DNA of 7,747 nucleotides, from NCBI GenBank assembly GCA_018432565.1, contig JAHDSS010000185.1, forward strand, positions 1 through 7,747, given 5' to 3'. The position numbers and the translations under genes were made by a program. Origin of the DNA: Kiritimatiellia bacterium. GTDB taxonomy: Bacteria > Verrucomicrobiota > Kiritimatiellia > CAIQIC01 > Lenti-01. Below the pieces are notes generated by a model. The model had not been told where the DNA came from. It saw nothing but the letters and a program-made list of their open reading frames with translations, and did not search any database. Positions 1 to 7,684 of the stretch are shown here, one piece after another; position 1 is the first letter of the stretch, and each line of letters opens with the position of its first letter.

Positions 1-1
1 C

Positions 2-460
2 TACCTGGGCGGAACCGGCGCCAGCGCCCGGGTGCGCCGCTGCCCGGCCTTTGCCCCGGACGTCGAGGGGTTCGAAGCTTCCTGCGGCGGCTACGGATAC
101 AATGCCCACGGCGTCGGCTCGGAACTCTGCCTGCCCGGCGGGGAGGGCACCGCGGTCGGCATGCGCCCGGCCGCCCTCGCCCGCCCCTCCGAGACCGTCA
201 TGTTCGCCGATGCCGCGTTTCTCCAGGGCAGCGGCTCCAACGCCCGGCTGATCGAATACTCGTTTGCCGAGCCGCCCCGGTTCGCCGGAGGCGGCACCCC
301 ATGGCCTTCTATCCACTTCCGCCACAGGGGAATGGCCAACGTGGCCTGGTGCGACGGCCATGTCTCGTCCGAGCCCCTCGGCCGCACCGGCGGCCCCGCC
401 TCCCCCCACCCCCTCGGCTGGTTCGGCCCCGACGACAACCGCCTGTTTGATCCGTTTTGA
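2..460 (+). CDS. Prepilin-like protein with H-X9-DG C-terminal motif (3' part only)
   Basis: The reading frame is open from the left edge to a TGA at 458-460, giving 152 residues; the true start lies outside the window. The visible part contains a serine/threonine-poor, glycine-rich segment followed by SIHFRHRGMANVAWCDGHV. In it, His (codon 323-325) is separated by exactly nine residues from Asp-Gly (353-358). This is the H-X9-DG motif that ends the type II secretion/pilin-like proteins (DUF1559 group) found in many paralogous copies in Planctomycetes, Verrucomicrobia and Lentisphaerae. In that family an N-terminal prepilin cleavage/methylation signal and one membrane helix precede this domain; neither can be seen here. 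Products are expected at the cell envelope as pseudopilins or secreted structural proteins, with unknown exact roles. The C-terminal tail ends in WFGPDDNRLFDPF. No clear terminator follows the stop. Family assignment is firm, function is not. Confidence 0.82.
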   Translation, partial: YLGGTGASARVRRCPAFAPDVEGFEASCGGYGYNAHGVGSELCLPGGEGTAVGMRPAALARPSETVMFADAAFLQGSGSNARLIEYSFAEPPRFAGGGTPWPSIHFRHRGMANVAWCDGHVSSEPLGRTGGPASPHPLGWFGPDDNRLFDPF

Positions 461-531
461 GAGAATAGACTTTATAAACTGTGTTCCGGAACGGGCGGAA
501 CCCCTGCCGAACGGGCCGGATCCGGCGCGGA

Positions 532-560
532 TTTAATCGGTGGATTTAATCCAATATAAA
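532..560 (+). promoter_or_regulatory. Candidate nusA operon promoter with 10-nt direct repeats
   Basis: The spacer is mostly GC-rich, but 531-570 is A+T-rich. TATAAA at 555-560 is a good -10 element; 17 bases upstream, TTTAAT at 532-537 is a weak -35 (three of six matches to TTGACA). GGATTTAATC occurs twice, at 529-538 and 542-551, 13 bases apart, so one copy overlaps the -35 and the other lies in the spacer. Transcription would begin near 567, just before the hairpin at 575-612, which fits a leader of about 145 bases. A second A+T patch at 471-480 also has TATAAA (473-478) but no -35 at proper spacing. Location is inference from sequence only. Confidence 0.33.
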
Positions 561-574
561 CGGAATTGGGGGTT

Positions 575-612
575 GACGCCAACGCACCATCCGGGGTAGC
601 GTTCCCGGCGTC
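575..612 (+). promoter_or_regulatory. 5' leader hairpin upstream of nusA
   Basis: GACGCC (575-580) pairs perfectly with GGCGTC (607-612). Inside it, AACGC (581-585) pairs with GCGTT (599-603) and ACC (586-588) with GGT (595-597). This leaves a six-base loop, a CCC bulge at 604-606 and a single bulged A at 598: 14 base pairs in 38 bases. It has no T tract and so does not look like a terminator. It could be an RNA stability element or a protein-binding part of the nusA leader. Function is unknown. Confidence 0.45.
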
Positions 613-634
613 CGTATAGCTCTGGCTGTGGTGT

Positions 635-659
635 GAGAGTGGGTTCTTCCCACTCTTTT
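635..659 (+). terminator. Terminator-like hairpin (putative attenuator) in nusA leader
   Basis: AGAGTGGG (636-643) and CCCACTCT (649-656) form a perfect 8-bp stem with a TTCTT loop, extended by a G-T pair at 635/657 and followed by a short T run (656-659). It lies 53 bases before the nusA start and points towards it. This is too far from the previous gene's stop (175 bases) to be an obvious terminator for that gene, and the operon's own leader is the more natural owner. GAGTGGG/CCCACTC-type hairpins before rimP-nusA operons are known to me from several phyla as candidate premature terminators. GCTCTG (619-624) could pair with CAGAGC (670-675) to enclose it. The four-base T run is short, so termination may be weak or factor-dependent; NusA itself stimulates hairpin-dependent termination, so autoregulation is plausible. 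Confidence 0.6.
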
Positions 660-680
660 GCATATCAGGCAGAGCGGTGG

Positions 681-704
681 CTTTTCCCCCGCAAGGGGAG
701 GAGG
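681..704 (+). promoter_or_regulatory. nusA Shine-Dalgarno within a predicted sequestering hairpin
   Basis: The ribosome binding site is the purine run GGGGAGGAGG at 695-704, eight bases before the ATG at 713. Directly upstream, CTTTTCCCC (681-689) can pair with GGGGAGGAG (695-703) through nine pairs, two of them G-U, around a five-base loop CGCAA (690-694). A register using a GCAA tetraloop closed by CCCC/GGGG is also possible. Either would hide the site when folded. The Shine-Dalgarno is certain from its match and spacing; the control role of the hairpin is inference. Confidence 0.55.
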
Positions 705-712
705 TTTGAAAT

Positions 713-1983
713 ATGAACAACGAATTGCTGACCGTATTTGAATACATGGAGCGGGAACGCAAGCTGGATCGCGAAACACTGGCCCAGCTGGTCGAGTCGG
801 CCCTGCAGGTCGCCGGGCGCAAAAGCATCGGCCGCGTGCGGGATCTGCGCGTCGAACTCGACCGCAAAACGCTGGATATCCGGGCCTTCGCCAGCCTGGA
901 GGTGGTGGACTTTGTCCGCAACCGCCAGGAGGAAATCTCCGTCACCGAAGCCCAGGTCCAGTTCCCGGACAAGAAGCACCAGATCGGCGACCTGATCGAA
1001 ATCGAGGTCACCCCGCGCAATTTCGGGCGCATCGCCGCCCAGACCGCCAAGCAGGCCATCATCCAGAAACTGCGCATGGCCGAAAAGGACAAGGTCTACG
1101 CCATCTACAAGGACCACGTCGGCGATATCGTCACCGGCACCGTCCGCCGCTTCGAACGCAGCGACGTCATCGTGGACCTGGGCGACGCCGAGGGCGTCAT
1201 GCCCGCCAAGGAACGCGTTCCCAGCGAGGAATACCAGATCGGCGACCGCATCCGCTTCCTGCTGCTGACCATTGACGCCCCGGCCCCGGGCACCCAGCTC
1301 ATCCTGACCCGCGCCAACCCCGAATTCATCCGCAAGCTCTTCGAACTGGAAGTCTCGGAAATCGCCGACGGCACGGTGGAAGTCAAGGGCATCGCCCGCG
1401 AGGCGGGCTTCCGCACCAAGATCGCCGTGCACTCCAACGACGACAAGGTGGACCCCGTCGGGGCCTGCGTCGGCCTGCGCGGACAGCGCGTCAAAAACAT
1501 CGTCCGCGAGCTGTCCGGCGAAAAGGTGGATATCGTCAAGTGGAGCCCCGACATCAAGACGTTCGTCACCAACGCCCTCGCGCCCGCCAAGCTGATGCGC
1601 CTGGAGGTGGAGGAGCTGGACAACACCGTCAAGGTCATCGTCGAGTCCGACCAGCTGTCGCTGGCGATCGGCAAAAAGGGCCAGAACGCCCGCCTGACGG
1701 CCAAATTGACCGGCTGGAAAATCGACATCCAGAAGGACGAAGCCGACATCACCTTTGAGGAGCGCATCGCCCTGGCCACCGGCCAGCTGGCGACGATCGA
1801 AGGCATCGGCCCCGAACACGCCGGGCGGCTGGTGGCCGCCGGCTTCCTCACGCTCGAAGGCATTCTCGCCGCGGATCTGGCGGACCTGGTGGACGTGGAC
1901 GGCTTCGACGCCGACATCGCCCAGCAGGTGCGCGCCGCCGCCGAGACGGCCTTTGAAAGCCAAAACGGAAAGGCAGCCGACGA

Positions 1984-1987
<4 letters not shown>
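713..1987 (+). CDS. nusA: Transcription termination/antitermination factor NusA
   Basis: This is a cytoplasmic RNA polymerase-binding protein that modulates pausing, intrinsic termination and antitermination. The product has 424 residues. Residues 1-125 are the polymerase-binding N-terminal domain. An S1 RNA-binding domain starts near 135 (GDIVTGTV at 137-144). Two KH domains follow: KH1 carries DPVGACVGLRGQRV from residue 247, a NusA hallmark, and KH2 carries GKKGQNARL from residue 320 with LTGWKIDI after it. Residues from about 350 to 415 form a helix-hairpin-helix-like tail (ATIEGIGPEHAGRLVAAGF), comparable to one acidic-repeat unit of longer NusAs such as that of E. coli (495 aa). The ATG at 713 is chosen for the strong GGAGG at 700-704. 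It is the first gene of nusA-infB-rbfA-truB and overlaps infB by four bases (ATGA), implying translational coupling. RimP, the usual upstream neighbour, is not present between the leader and this gene. Confidence 0.97.
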
Positions 1988-4157
<2,170 letters not shown>

Positions 4158-4158
<1 letters not shown>

Positions 4159-4174
4159 GCCCCCCGGAGGGGTC
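4158..4174 (+). promoter_or_regulatory. rbfA ribosome binding site in a small GC hairpin
   Basis: GGAGGGG at 4166-4172 lies seven bases before the rbfA ATG. GGCCCC (4158-4163) can pair with GGGGTC (4169-4174), one pair being G-U, around a CCGGA loop, covering half of the site. Since the stem starts at the last base of the infB stop codon, ribosomes finishing infB would open it, which would couple rbfA translation to infB. The site is clear; the coupling role is inference. Confidence 0.45.
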
Positions 4175-4179
4175 CCGCG

Positions 4180-4593
4180 ATGAAAGCCGACCGGATCACG
4201 CGCGTCAACGAACTCATCCGCCGCGAGCTGGGCATCCAGCTCTACCGCGTGGTGAACCGGCCCGACTTCGATCCGGCCGCCGTCACCTTCACCCACGTGT
4301 TGACCGCCGTGGATCTGCGCACCTGCCGGGTCCTGGTGTCCATCCGCGGGGAAGAAGCCGACCAGGAGCGCATGCTGTCCGTTTTGCGCCACCACCGCGC
4401 CGAATTCCAGGACGCCATCCACCGGAACATCGTCCTGCGCTACACCCCCCAGCTGCATTTCGTCCTCGATCACTCCGTCGAACAGGGCGACCACATCCTC
4501 CAGATCCTCGATCGGATGGAAGCCAGCGGCGAAATCGAACCGCCGCCGCCCGGCGGGGAAGCCGGCGACGGCGCCGCGCCGCCCCCGGACTGA
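4180..4593 (+). CDS. rbfA: 30S ribosome-binding factor RbfA
   Basis: RbfA binds the 30S subunit near the 5' end of 16S rRNA and helps late 30S maturation and cold adaptation. The product has 137 residues, within the usual 110-140. The family pattern is visible from the start: RITRVNELIRRELGIQLYRV (residues 5-24), then the VTFTHVLTAVDLRTCRVLVS strands of the single KH-like fold, then LRHHRAEFQDAIHRNIVLRYTPQLHFVLDHSVEQGDHI. The match to the family's R-P-x-L-x-F-x-x-D-x-S region has Thr in place of Arg (YTPQLHFVLDHS). The last 25 or so residues are a Pro/Gly/Ala tail, probably disordered. It lies 21 bases after infB and four bases before truB, the conserved order for this operon. The start is supported by GGAGGGG seven bases upstream. 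Confidence 0.93.
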   Translation: MKADRITRVNELIRRELGIQLYRVVNRPDFDPAAVTFTHVLTAVDLRTCRVLVSIRGEEADQERMLSVLRHHRAEFQDAIHRNIVLRYTPQLHFVLDHSVEQGDHILQILDRMEASGEIEPPPPGGEAGDGAAPPPD

Positions 4594-4597
4594 CCCC

Positions 4598-5326
4598 ATG
4601 GCGACCCCTTCCCTGACCGGTCTCGGCCCGCTCGACGGGCTGCTGCTCGTGGACAAGCCCTCCGGGCCCACGTCGCACGACGTCGTCGCCCGGATCCGCC
4701 GGCGCTTCCGCATCCCCAAGGTCGGCCACGGCGGCACCCTCGACCCCATGGCGACGGGACTGCTCGTCATCCTGCTGGGCAAGGGGACCAAGGTCTCCGA
4801 GCGCGTCATGGGCCATGACAAAACCTACGAAGGCGTCTTCCGCCTCGGCATCGAAACCGATTCCCAGGACGCCGACGGCCGGGTGGTCGCCGAAACAGAT
4901 CCCTCCGCCGTCACCGCCGAACAGATCGCCGCCCAGATGAGCGCGCGCCTGGGCGACCAGATGCAGACGCCCCCGATGGTGTCCGCCATCAAGCTCAACG
5001 GCGTGCCGCTCTACAAGCTGGCCCGGAAAGGCCAGACTGTCGAACGCGCCGCCAAGCTGGTGCACCTCTACCGCTTCGATCTGCTGGAATTCACCCCGCC
5101 CGACGTCCGGTTCGTCGTCGAGTGCACCAAGGGCACCTATGTGCGCACCCTCGCCCACGACATCGGCCAGGCCCTCGGCGTCGGCGCCCACCTCACCCGC
5201 CTGCGGCGCACCCGCATCGGCCGGCTGGATATCGCCCAGGCCGCCCCCCTCGACGACCTGCTCGCCCGGCCCGCCCTGGACGACCGCGTCATCCCTCTCG
5301 CCGCCGCCCTGCCCCTGCTCGACTGA
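4598..5326 (+). CDS. truB: tRNA pseudouridine(55) synthase TruB, short form
   Basis: TruB converts U55 in the T-loop of tRNAs to pseudouridine in the cytoplasm. The product has 242 residues. DGLLLVDKPSGPTSHDVV (13-30) is motif I. VGHGGTLDPMATGLL contains the catalytic Asp at residue 49. KTYEGVFRLGIETDSQDADG follows with the conserved Tyr. PPMVSAIKLNGVPLYKLARKG and CTKGTYVRTLAHDIGQALG are the remaining family signatures. The protein ends soon after LRRTRIGRL, so the C-terminal PUA-like domain of about 60-70 residues seen in E. coli (314 aa) and B. subtilis (309 aa) is missing; short TruBs are known in other bacteria. The ATG four bases after the rbfA stop has no Shine-Dalgarno, pointing to translation by coupling. 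It is the last gene of the operon in view; ribF or rpsO, frequent next neighbours, do not follow. Confidence 0.95.
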   Translation: MATPSLTGLGPLDGLLLVDKPSGPTSHDVVARIRRRFRIPKVGHGGTLDPMATGLLVILLGKGTKVSERVMGHDKTYEGVFRLGIETDSQDADGRVVAETDPSAVTAEQIAAQMSARLGDQMQTPPMVSAIKLNGVPLYKLARKGQTVERAAKLVHLYRFDLLEFTPPDVRFVVECTKGTYVRTLAHDIGQALGVGAHLTRLRRTRIGRLDIAQAAPLDDLLARPALDDRVIPLAAALPLLD

Positions 5327-5374
5327 CCGCCCTTTACCGCCACGGACAGCCCCCGCCTCCCTGAGTGGCCATTC

Positions 5375-5406
5375 TCATTGTTTGCAAACAATGAAATCAG
5401 GATAAT
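5375..5406 (+). promoter_or_regulatory. Candidate leuB promoter overlapped by a 20-bp perfect palindrome
   Basis: Bases 5375-5394 are a perfect 20-bp palindrome with half-site TCATTGTTTG and centre TTTGCAAA. TTGTTT at 5378-5383 and GATAAT at 5401-5406 form a plausible -35/-10 pair with exactly 17 bases between them; the -10 matches five of six consensus bases. The palindrome covers the whole -35 and half of the spacer, the standard position of a repressor operator. Transcription would start around 5413, leaving about 60 bases before the start codon. Half-site form suits a dimeric helix-turn-helix regulator such as the LacI, GntR or MarR families; which one cannot be told. The absence of a T tract argues against a terminator for truB. 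Confidence 0.6.
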
Positions 5407-5473
5407 CTGGGCCACAACACCATCGAAAACCCTCATTCAACCGCTTTCCCGCTTGCATTTGCCCGGGAAACCC

Positions 5474-6553
5474 ATGAACATGACCGCCCTTATGAAAACC
5501 TATTCCATTGCATTGCTCCCCGGCGACGGGACCGGACCCGAGGTTTCCCGCGAGGCTGTCAAGGTGGTCAACGCCGCCGCCGCCAAGTTCGGATTCAAAC
5601 TGGACTACACCGAATACGATTTCGGCGGAGACCGCTATCTGCGCACCGGCGAAACGCTGCCGGACTCCGCCATCGAGGAGTTCCGCAAGCACCAGTCCAT
5701 CTACCTGGGCGCCATCGGCCACCCCGACGTCAAGCCCGGCATCCTGGAAGTCGGCATTCTGCTGCGCACCCGCTTCGAACTGGACCAGTACATCAACCTG
5801 CGCCCGGTCAAGCTCTACCGCAAGGAAGACTGCCCGCTGAAGGACAAGGAGCCCAAGGACGTGGATTTCGTCGTGATCCGCGAAAACACCGGCGGGATCT
5901 ACACCGGCGTGGGCGGCGCCGTCCAGAAGGGCTCGAACATGGAAGTGGCCACGCAGGTCATGGTTTACAGTCGGCCGGTCGTCGACCGCTGCCTGAAGTA
6001 CGCCTACGAGTACACCCGGCGGCGCAAGCGCAAGAACATGCTCACCCTCGTCCACAAGTGCAACGTCCTGACCCATTGCGGCGATCTCTGGGTCCGCGCC
6101 CACAAGGAAATGGGCGATCGCGACTACCCGGACATCAAGCAGGACTACAACCACGTGGATGCCGCCACGATGTGGTTCGTCAAGCAGCCCGAGTGGTATG
6201 ACGTCGTCGTCACCGAAAACCTCTTCGGCGACATCATCACCGACCTGGCCGCCATCGTCCAGGGCGGGCTCGGCGTCGCCGCCGGCGGCAACATCAATCC
6301 CGACGGCGTCTCGATGTTCGAATGCATGGGCGGCAGCGCCCCCAAGTACACCGGCAAGAACATCATCAACCCCATCGCGGCCATCGCCGCCGGCGGCATG
6401 ATGCTCGACACCCTCGGCGAAACCGAAGCGGCCCAGGCCGTGGACCGGGCCGTCACCGCGGCCCTCAACAGCGGCAAGATCCAGTCTCTCGCCGCCGGAC
6501 GCATGGGCATGGGCACCTCCGAAGTCGGCGACCTCGTCGCCAGCCTTGTGTAA
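5474..6553 (+). CDS. leuB: 3-isopropylmalate dehydrogenase-type decarboxylating dehydrogenase
   Basis: This belongs to the isocitrate/isopropylmalate dehydrogenase family; as LeuB it would oxidise and decarboxylate 3-isopropylmalate in leucine synthesis. From 5474 it has 359 residues, a normal LeuB length. LLPGDGTGPEV marks the N-terminus. Substrate arginines are R100, R110 (NLRP) and R136 (IREN). The catalytic pair is Y143 and K195, and the metal ligands are D229, D253 and D257 (FGDIITD), with family-typical spacing. The LLRTRFELDQYINLRPVKLY helix resembles the actinobacterial LeuB type. At the cofactor loop, residues 285-295 read MGGSAPKYTGK: the usual His is Gly, and Lys291-Tyr292 replace Asp-Ile, as in NADP-type isocitrate dehydrogenases. 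Starts at 5474, 5480 and 5492 are possible; 5474 has a weak GGGA before it, while 5492 begins at the conserved core. Isocitrate, homoisocitrate or tartrate dehydrogenase are alternatives. The asd neighbour fits amino-acid synthesis. Confidence 0.8.
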   Translation: MNMTALMKTYSIALLPGDGTGPEVSREAVKVVNAAAAKFGFKLDYTEYDFGGDRYLRTGETLPDSAIEEFRKHQSIYLGAIGHPDVKPGILEVGILLRTRFELDQYINLRPVKLYRKEDCPLKDKEPKDVDFVVIRENTGGIYTGVGGAVQKGSNMEVATQVMVYSRPVVDRCLKYAYEYTRRRKRKNMLTLVHKCNVLTHCGDLWVRAHKEMGDRDYPDIKQDYNHVDAATMWFVKQPEWYDVVVTENLFGDIITDLAAIVQGGLGVAAGGNINPDGVSMFECMGGSAPKYTGKNIINPIAAIAAGGMMLDTLGETEAAQAVDRAVTAALNSGKIQSLAAGRMGMGTSEVGDLVASLV

Positions 6554-6559
6554 CAGCCG

Positions 6560-6636
6560 TTTTCACCACCGAGTACACAGAGAAACACAGAGCATGGATC
6601 GGTCTCTGTGACCCTCTGTGTCCTCTGTGGTTCAAA
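6560..6636 (+). repeat. Imperfect 33-nt inverted repeat of CACAGAG heptamers
   Basis: Arms 6560-6592 and 6604-6636 match at 26 of 33 positions when one is reverse-complemented, around an 11-base centre (6593-6603). The left arm has CACAGAG at 6576-6582 and 6586-6592 plus a degenerate CACCGAG at 6567-6573. The right arm has the complement CTCTGTG at 6604-6610, 6614-6620 and 6623-6629. Heptamer spacing is 9-10 bases, near one helical turn. Its lower GC content and position exactly between two genes mark it as an inserted dispersed element. I recall similar CACAGAG-rich palindromes in many environmental bacterial genomes, but cannot name a curated family. As RNA it would fold into a long hairpin 17 bases before the asd start, yet it lacks a T tract, so a classical terminator is unlikely. 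Confidence 0.8.
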
Positions 6637-6653
6637 GCCAAAGGAGATTCAAA

Positions 6654-7673
6654 ATGAAGCAATACAATGTCTGCATGGTCGGCATCGGCGCCGTCGGAAC
6701 CGAAATCGTCCGCCTCCTGCGCAAGCGCAACTTCCCGCTGGCCAAGCTCACCGCGTTCGCCACCCGCGAGCGCACCGAGATGATCGACGGCCTCCCCGTC
6801 GACGTCAAGGTCGCCGCCGGCCCCGACTCGTTCAAGGGCTATGACTTCGCGTTCTTCGCCGGGACCGAAGGCGCCAAGGGCGCTTCCAAGACCCTCGGCT
6901 GGGGCGCCGCCGAAGCCGGCTGCTGCGTCGTGGACAACGGCGACGACTTCCGCATGGATCCGCGCGTGCCTTTGTGCATTCCGGAAATCAATGCCGAGGC
7001 CCTGAAGTCCCACCAGAACTTCATCGCCAACCCGAACTGCTCGACCGCGATTGCCCTGATGCCGCTGTACGCGCTGCACCACGAGGCCAAAATCAAGCGG
7101 ATCGTCTGCTGCACCTACCAGGCCGTCTCCGGCTCGGGCTCGGCCGCCATCCGCGAACTCGAAAACCAGATCCGCGCCTGGGCCGCCGGACAGCCCATCA
7201 CCCACGAGGTCTATCCCGCGCAGATCGCGTTCAACGTCATCGCCCAGATTGGCTCCGAGGCCAAGGACCTGCCCGGCTACACCTCCGAGGAAGCCAAACT
7301 CGGCCGTGAAACCCGCAAGATCCTCGGCGACGACACCATCCGCGTCGTCTCCACCTGCGTGCGCGTCCCGGTCGTCAACGGCCACAGCATGGCCGTCCAC
7401 GTCGAGTTCCACAACCCGCTCTCCCCCGAGCGCGCCCGCCAAATCCTCGAGAAGACCGACGGCGTCCAGGTCGTCGATGACCTCTCCAAGTCCGTTTTCC
7501 CGACCCCGCTCGACGCCACCGGAAAGGTTGACGCCCTCGTCGGCCGCATCCGCAAGGATCCCTCGGTGGACAACGGCCTTTCGCTGTTTGTCTCCGGCGA
7601 CAACATCTGGAAGGGCGCCGCCCAGAATGCCATCCAGATCGCCGAAAAGATGATCGAGATGGGCCTGAAGTAG
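6654..7673 (+). CDS. asd: Aspartate-semialdehyde dehydrogenase
   Basis: Asd reduces aspartyl-4-phosphate to aspartate-4-semialdehyde with NADPH, the branch point to lysine/diaminopimelate, methionine and threonine; it is cytoplasmic. The product has 339 residues, typical for the family. The N-terminal Rossmann loop is VGIGAVG (9-15), one residue shorter than the usual VGATGAVG. The catalytic Cys is C129 in NPNCST; the catalytic-site Gln is Q156 in CTYQAVSGSG; the catalytic His is H244 in RVPVVNGHS. The C-terminus carries the family motif SGDNIWKGAAQNAIQIAE. The ATG at 6654 is chosen because AAGGAG (6641-6646) is seven bases upstream; an in-frame ATG at 6618 would fall inside the CACAGAG repeat and lacks a ribosome site. 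It is 100 bases after leuB, same strand; leuB and asd are neighbours in several bacteria. No promoter of its own is visible, so co-transcription is possible. Confidence 0.95.
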   Translation: MKQYNVCMVGIGAVGTEIVRLLRKRNFPLAKLTAFATRERTEMIDGLPVDVKVAAGPDSFKGYDFAFFAGTEGAKGASKTLGWGAAEAGCCVVDNGDDFRMDPRVPLCIPEINAEALKSHQNFIANPNCSTAIALMPLYALHHEAKIKRIVCCTYQAVSGSGSAAIRELENQIRAWAAGQPITHEVYPAQIAFNVIAQIGSEAKDLPGYTSEEAKLGRETRKILGDDTIRVVSTCVRVPVVNGHSMAVHVEFHNPLSPERARQILEKTDGVQVVDDLSKSVFPTPLDATGKVDALVGRIRKDPSVDNGLSLFVSGDNIWKGAAQNAIQIAEKMIEMGLK

Positions 7674-7684
7674 GCCCGGAGGCG

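Noticed and set aside
515..526. Perfect 12-bp palindrome GCCGGATCCGGC after the prepilin-like gene, as a terminator.
   Set aside because: There is no loop and no T run after it, and GC-only palindromes of this size are expected in such DNA.
461..712. A tRNA or small ORF in the nusA leader, since a tRNA precedes rimP-nusA in E. coli.
   Set aside because: No T-loop consensus, no acceptor pairing and no start codon with a ribosome site were found in the spacer.
5378..5473. A TTG-initiated N-terminal extension of the leuB product.
   Set aside because: It would start inside the palindrome and -35 element, has no ribosome site, and adds 32 residues not found in the family.
6618..6653. An upstream start for asd adding 12 residues.
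   Set aside because: That start lies in the CACAGAG repeat with no Shine-Dalgarno, while 6654 has AAGGAG at ideal spacing and begins at the family's normal N-terminus.
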